From: Ruminococcus sp. UBA4275
GTDB taxonomy: Bacteria; Bacillota; Clostridia; Oscillospirales; Ruminococcaceae
DNA length: 8,378 bases
Reading direction: 5' to 3'
Assembly: GCA_002395085.1 (NCBI GenBank)
Contig: DGVV01000166.1
Coordinates: forward strand, 1 to 8,378
Below the pieces are notes generated by a model. That model was not told the DNA's origin. It did not search any database and saw nothing but the letters and a program-made list of their open reading frames with translations. How positions within the stretch are numbered: the stretch's first letter is position 1; the number at the start of each line of letters is the position of its first letter. This document shows positions 6,383-8,378 of the stretch, one piece after another. A program made the position numbers and the translations under genes.

Positions 6383-7336
6383 TTACCATTTAATAATGCA
6401 GGCAGCGCTGGAAAGTCCGCCGCCGAATGCGACCATCGCGATGAGGTCGCCTTTTTTGAGTTTGCCGCTCCGCGCAAGCTCATCGAAGGAGATTGCGACG
6501 GAAGCAGAGGATGTATTGCCGTATTTGTCGATGTTGACGACGAATTTCTCCGCCGGCAGACCGAGCTTTTTCGCGGCGAAGTCGATGATGCGGACATTCG
6601 CCTGATGCGGCACGATGTAGGAGAGGTCTGCGGGCTTAATGCCGATCTGATCGCAGACGATGTTAATGTCATCCACAATGCGGCGCACGGCAAATTTGAA
6701 GGTAGCCTGTCCGCTCATGTGAACAGCAAGCGGCGCGACCTCCTTCTCATAGAAGGGCGAATTGCCCTTGTCCATTGGGATATAGAGTTCCTCGCGGCTG
6801 CCCTTTGTAAAGAGATGCGAGGTGAGATAGTTTTCGCCGGGCGCAATCACGAATGCACCTGCGCCGTCACCGAAGATGATGCAGGTGGAACGGTCGGTCC
6901 AGTCGAGGATGCGGCTGATGCGTTCAGCGCCGAGGACGAGCGCATATCGGATGCCGCCTCTCGCGATGAATGCGGCAGCGGTATCGAGTGCAAAGAGGAA
7001 GCCGCTGCAAGCCGAGTTGACATCGAAAGCGGGGCAGGAAGCACCGATTGCCGCCTGTACCTGTGCGCCGACACCGGGGCAGATCTCGTCATTGGAGACG
7101 GTTGCCGCAACGATCAGTTCGAGCTGATCCGCCGTAATGCCGGCAGCTTCCAGCGCACGCTGTGCCGCCTTGACTGCCATATCTGCCGCAGATTCGTTCA
7201 CAGAAATGCGCCGCTCCACAACGCCGACTCTCTGCCGGATCCATTCATCCGAGGTATCGACCATCTGGGCGAGGTCATCGTTCGTGACGATTTTTTCCGG
7301 CAGATACGCGCCGGTTCCCAAAACCTGAATGCTCAT
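6383..7336 (-). CDS. fabH: 3-oxoacyl-ACP synthase III (KAS III)
   Basis: Starts each fatty acid by condensing an acyl-CoA primer (acetyl-CoA or a branched-chain acyl-CoA) with malonyl-ACP. The 317-aa protein carries the complete Cys-His-Asn triad: Cys110 in DVNSACSGFLFAL, His244 in VPHQANVRI and Asn274 in NIDKYGNTSSAS, plus the N-terminal GTGAYLPEKIVTNDDL and TSDEWIRQRVGV typical of FabH. Primer choice (straight or branched) cannot be read reliably from these motifs. The ATG at 7336 is 4 nt after the regulator's stop codon, and its AGGAG site (7346-7350) lies in the last codons of the regulator, so the two genes are co-transcribed and probably translationally coupled. Confidence 0.97.
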   Translation of the reverse strand: MSIQVLGTGAYLPEKIVTNDDLAQMVDTSDEWIRQRVGVVERRISVNESAADMAVKAAQRALEAAGITADQLELIVAATVSNDEICPGVGAQVQAAIGASCPAFDVNSACSGFLFALDTAAAFIARGGIRYALVLGAERISRILDWTDRSTCIIFGDGAGAFVIAPGENYLTSHLFTKGSREELYIPMDKGNSPFYEKEVAPLAVHMSGQATFKFAVRRIVDDINIVCDQIGIKPADLSYIVPHQANVRIIDFAAKKLGLPAEKFVVNIDKYGNTSSASVAISFDELARSGKLKKGDLIAMVAFGGGLSSAACIIKW

Positions 7337-7340
7337 CTCA

Positions 7341-7976
7341 TCATTCTCCTGAATTATTGTTAGTCAGATTGTTTCTGTCATCCGCATCGCTGAGCGGCTC
7401 TTTCATGACGCCGCGCAGGAAGCAGTTAAAGCCGAACCGGAAGTATCGGATGGCATCTTCCCGCGGAAGTCTGCGCGTGACAGCATCCACGCTGTAGCCG
7501 CGGCAGAAGCACCAGATCGCGTAAGTAAGTGCATCGGGATCGACATCCGCCGCCCAGCCCTGTTCGCGGGCATAGGCATAATGCGTCTTGATGCCCTCCG
7601 CCCACCACTGACGGTTATTCTCGGTGAGGGCGTCATGTTCAAACATATAGCGGCTGAACTGCATTTTGACATCGTAGGTGCGCAGCAGCACATTGACGCC
7701 TGTGGTCAGGCAGAATTCCACAAAGCTTTCGCGGTCGTGGTAATTGGGCTTGACGCTCTCGCGCATCTGTATAACGGCGTTTTCGTAGACGATGCGCAGC
7801 ACCTCATCGCAGTTTGCGAAGCGGTTATAAAAGACACGGTTAGAAGCTCCTAACTCCTGCGTGATCCGGCGTACATTGACCTGATGCGCGCCTTCTGTTG
7901 TAGCGATGTGTTCTGCAATGGCAATGATTTTATCGGAGATTTCATCACGGATGCGCGGGGATTTTGCATCGGGCAT
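7341..7976 (-). CDS. TetR/AcrR-family transcriptional regulator, likely repressor of this fab operon
   Basis: The 211-aa protein has an N-terminal TetR-type helix-turn-helix: IRDEISDKIIAIAEHIATTEG (9-29), then VNVRRITQELGASNRVFYNRFANCDEVL (33-60), where YNRF followed by an acidic, Leu-containing helix is the usual end of the DNA-binding domain. The rest is a variable helical region, presumably the ligand and dimer domain; its effector is unknown, and an acyl-CoA or acyl-ACP is only a guess. The ATG at 7976 has GGAAGGAG (7988-7995) before it. The alternative ATG at 8042 lies at the predicted transcription start inside the operator repeats, so it was rejected. The gene occupies the place of the MarR-type fabT in streptococcal fab clusters. 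Its position just behind operator-like repeats suggests autoregulation together with all downstream genes. TetR membership is firm; the regulatory role is inferred. Confidence 0.9.
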   Translation of the reverse strand: MPDAKSPRIRDEISDKIIAIAEHIATTEGAHQVNVRRITQELGASNRVFYNRFANCDEVLRIVYENAVIQMRESVKPNYHDRESFVEFCLTTGVNVLLRTYDVKMQFSRYMFEHDALTENNRQWWAEGIKTHYAYAREQGWAADVDPDALTYAIWCFCRGYSVDAVTRRLPREDAIRYFRFGFNCFLRGVMKEPLSDADDRNNLTNNNSGE

Positions 7977-7987
7977 ACTGTGTATAG

Positions 7988-7995
7988 CTCCTTCC
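7988..7995 (-). promoter_or_regulatory. Ribosome binding site deciding the regulator start
   Basis: In the mRNA sense this reads GGAAGGAG, 11 nt before the ATG at 7976. It supports the 211-aa form of the regulator over the longer frame from 8042, which would leave almost no leader after the predicted transcription start near 8045. Confidence 0.75.
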
Positions 7996-8017
7996 GCATA
8001 AAATGCAGGCTGCGTGT

Positions 8018-8048
8018 CAGCACACACTGTGCCAGCACACACTGTGCT
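8018..8048 (-). promoter_or_regulatory. Tandem 15-bp operator-like repeats at the transcription start
   Basis: The 15-mer CAGCACACACTGTGC occurs twice in perfect tandem (8018-8032 and 8033-8047). Each copy contains the dyad GCACA-CAC-TGTGC, and in the second the arms extend to six bases (AGCACA/TGTGCT, 8034-8048). The pair covers roughly the transcription start to +28 of the promoter at 8052-8080, a position where a bound repressor would block RNA polymerase. The regulator encoded 42 nt downstream is the obvious candidate ligand. In RNA the same dyads could form two small 5'-leader hairpins. The repeat and dyads are seen directly; the operator role is inferred. Confidence 0.7.
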
Positions 8049-8051
8049 AAC

Positions 8052-8080
8052 ATTATACCACAGATCGTATGATCTGTCAA
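8052..8080 (-). promoter_or_regulatory. Sigma-A-type promoter of the fab operon
   Basis: On the minus strand TTGACA (8080 down to 8075) and TATAAT (8057 down to 8052) are perfect consensus hexamers 17 nt apart, which is the ideal spacing. Transcription should begin near 8045, leaving a leader of about 70 nt before the regulator ATG. It is the only convincing promoter I see for the ten genes. Such a strong core promoter makes sense for a housekeeping operon that is held down by a repressor. Confidence 0.88.
8060..8077. promoter_or_regulatory. 18-bp dyad in the promoter spacer
   Basis: ACAGATC (8060-8066), GTAT, GATCTGT (8071-8077) is a perfect inverted repeat with 7-bp arms. It fills the spacer between the -35 and -10 boxes and overlaps the -35 box by three bases. 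That is the classic place for a repressor site, and its sequence is unrelated to the GCACA/TGTGC repeats downstream. Either this or the tandem repeats may be the regulator's site, or two different proteins may bind. The dyad is directly visible; its function is inferred. Confidence 0.65.
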
Positions 8081-8148
8081 GGGGAATTTTGCCGCTGCCT
8101 TTACGGGTTTTTCCGCTGCCTGCTGCGGACAGAAAAACGGCATGATTT

Positions 8149-8166
8149 CTGTAAAAAATGTTACAG
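8149..8166. promoter_or_regulatory. Upstream dyad CTGTAA-n6-TTACAG
   Basis: A perfect 6-bp inverted repeat with a 6-nt AT-rich centre, about 70 bp upstream of the -35 box of the operon promoter. Size and symmetry suit a dimeric regulator, but it is short enough to occur by chance in an AT-rich tract, and no protein can be assigned. Confidence 0.3.
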
Positions 8167-8215
8167 CGATTGCAGAAAAAAGGGCTAATAACAATTTAGG
8201 TGGTTTTCAGCTGAT

Positions 8216-8237
8216 CTTATTTGTAATATAAAATAAG
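8216..8237. repeat. AT-rich inverted repeat next to the right repeat
   Basis: CTTATTT (8216-8222) and AAATAAG (8231-8237) are exact reverse complements around an 8-nt AT centre. The repeat abuts the start of the G/C-rich hairpin element at 8238. It could be part of that element or an unrelated AT-rich dyad. Confidence 0.3.
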
Positions 8238-8378
8238 GAATCGCTGCGCGATGCTATTTTGGAATGGGCGCCTCTATCGCAGGCGCCCAAGCCCCCGAGC
8301 TCTTGATACGCTTAGAGAGTTTCGCGATCTGCGGATCGCGACAAGGGGGCGCTGCCCCTTGACCCCGCGCGCTTTTTG
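8238..8378 (+). repeat. Right flanking repeat: row of G/C-rich hairpins (runs off the window)
   Basis: Four stem-loops follow one another: ATCGC-TGC-GCGAT (8240-8252); TGGGCGCCT and AGGCGCCCA around 7 nt (8265-8289); TCGCGATC and GATCGCGA around 4 nt (8322-8341); and AAGGGG and CCCCTT around 6 nt (8343-8360). GCCCCC at 8291-8296 could also pair with GGGGGC at 8345-8350 and enclose the third hairpin. The first core and the AATGGGCGC after it recur inverted at the left end of the window. No open frame with a ribosome binding site is present. It looks like a dispersed REP-like intergenic repeat; G/C-rich hairpin repeats of this style are common in clostridial genomes, but I cannot name the family. 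Confidence 0.6.

Larger units (their letters stand above)
8081..8237. other. Upstream intergenic region without a gene
   Basis: No credible coding sequence: frames running through here lack a ribosome binding site and are incompatible with the promoter. It holds an imperfect hairpin (GTTTTTCCGC at 8107-8116 against GCGG and AAAAAC at 8125-8138, with a bulge), an AT-rich tract from about 8140, and two dyads listed separately. The segment lies upstream of the operon promoter and could hold extra control sites. Confidence 0.5.

Noticed and set aside
6350..7363. Plus-strand open frame of 337 codons opposite fabH, longer than fabH itself
   Set aside because: fabH has its full catalytic triad, a ribosome binding site and operon context. 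The antisense frame is low-complexity shadow sequence from GC-rich codon use.
8018..8047. Tandem repeats as a CRISPR array or microsatellite
   Set aside because: Only two 15-bp units with no spacers. The internal dyads and position at the transcription start fit operators better.
8052..8080. FapR-type operator at the fab promoter
   Set aside because: The FapR consensus dyad is not recognisable here; the dyads present have different arms.
7850..8194. Minus-strand frame of 114 codons overlapping the promoter and the regulator start
   Set aside because: It would begin upstream of the promoter and runs through it; there is no ribosome binding site or recognisable motif. A shorter in-frame ATG in the leader also lacks a site.

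Overview
The window carries one complete type II fatty acid synthesis (FAS II) operon, read entirely on the minus strand from about 8045 down to 117. In transcription order the genes are a TetR-type regulator, fabH, acpP, fabK, fabD, fabG, fabF, fabZ, accD and accA. FabK (the FMN enoyl-ACP reductase) in place of FabI, the short Firmicutes-type AccA and AccD, and strong GGAGG ribosome binding sites point to a Gram-positive anaerobe of the Clostridia. The GC-rich coding sequence and the G/C-rich hairpin repeats at both ends fit a Ruminococcaceae/Oscillospirales-like genome, but the species cannot be told from this window.

Layout: 1-72 is the edge of an intergenic repeat. 73-102 is a perfect 12-bp hairpin behind the operon. 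117-7976 holds ten tightly packed genes, with gaps of 2-21 nt or overlaps of 4 and 11 nt; the exceptions are 71 nt between fabG and fabF, 56 nt between fabH and acpP, and 16 nt between accD and accA. 7977-8080 is a well-defined control region: a near-textbook sigma-A promoter (TTGACA, 17 nt, TATAAT), an 18-bp dyad in its spacer, and two tandem 15-bp repeats, each containing a dyad, at the expected transcription start. 8081-8378 has no gene; it holds two further dyads and a multi-hairpin repeat whose 14-bp core recurs, inverted, at 40-53.

How the genes work together: AccA and AccD form the carboxyltransferase that makes malonyl-CoA. FabD loads malonate onto the acyl carrier protein AcpP, and FabH starts the chain from an acyl-CoA. 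FabF, FabG, FabZ and FabK then run the condensation, ketoreduction, dehydration and enoyl-reduction cycle. The order matches the streptococcal fab cluster (fabT-fabH-acpP-fabK-fabD-fabG-fabF-accB-fabZ-accC-accD-accA) with two differences. The biotin genes accB and accC are absent, and a TetR-family gene sits where the MarR-family fabT would be.

The most interesting parts are the regulator and its operator-like control region, the missing biotin half of acetyl-CoA carboxylase, and the repeat family flanking the operon. The enzymes themselves look intact and ordinary.
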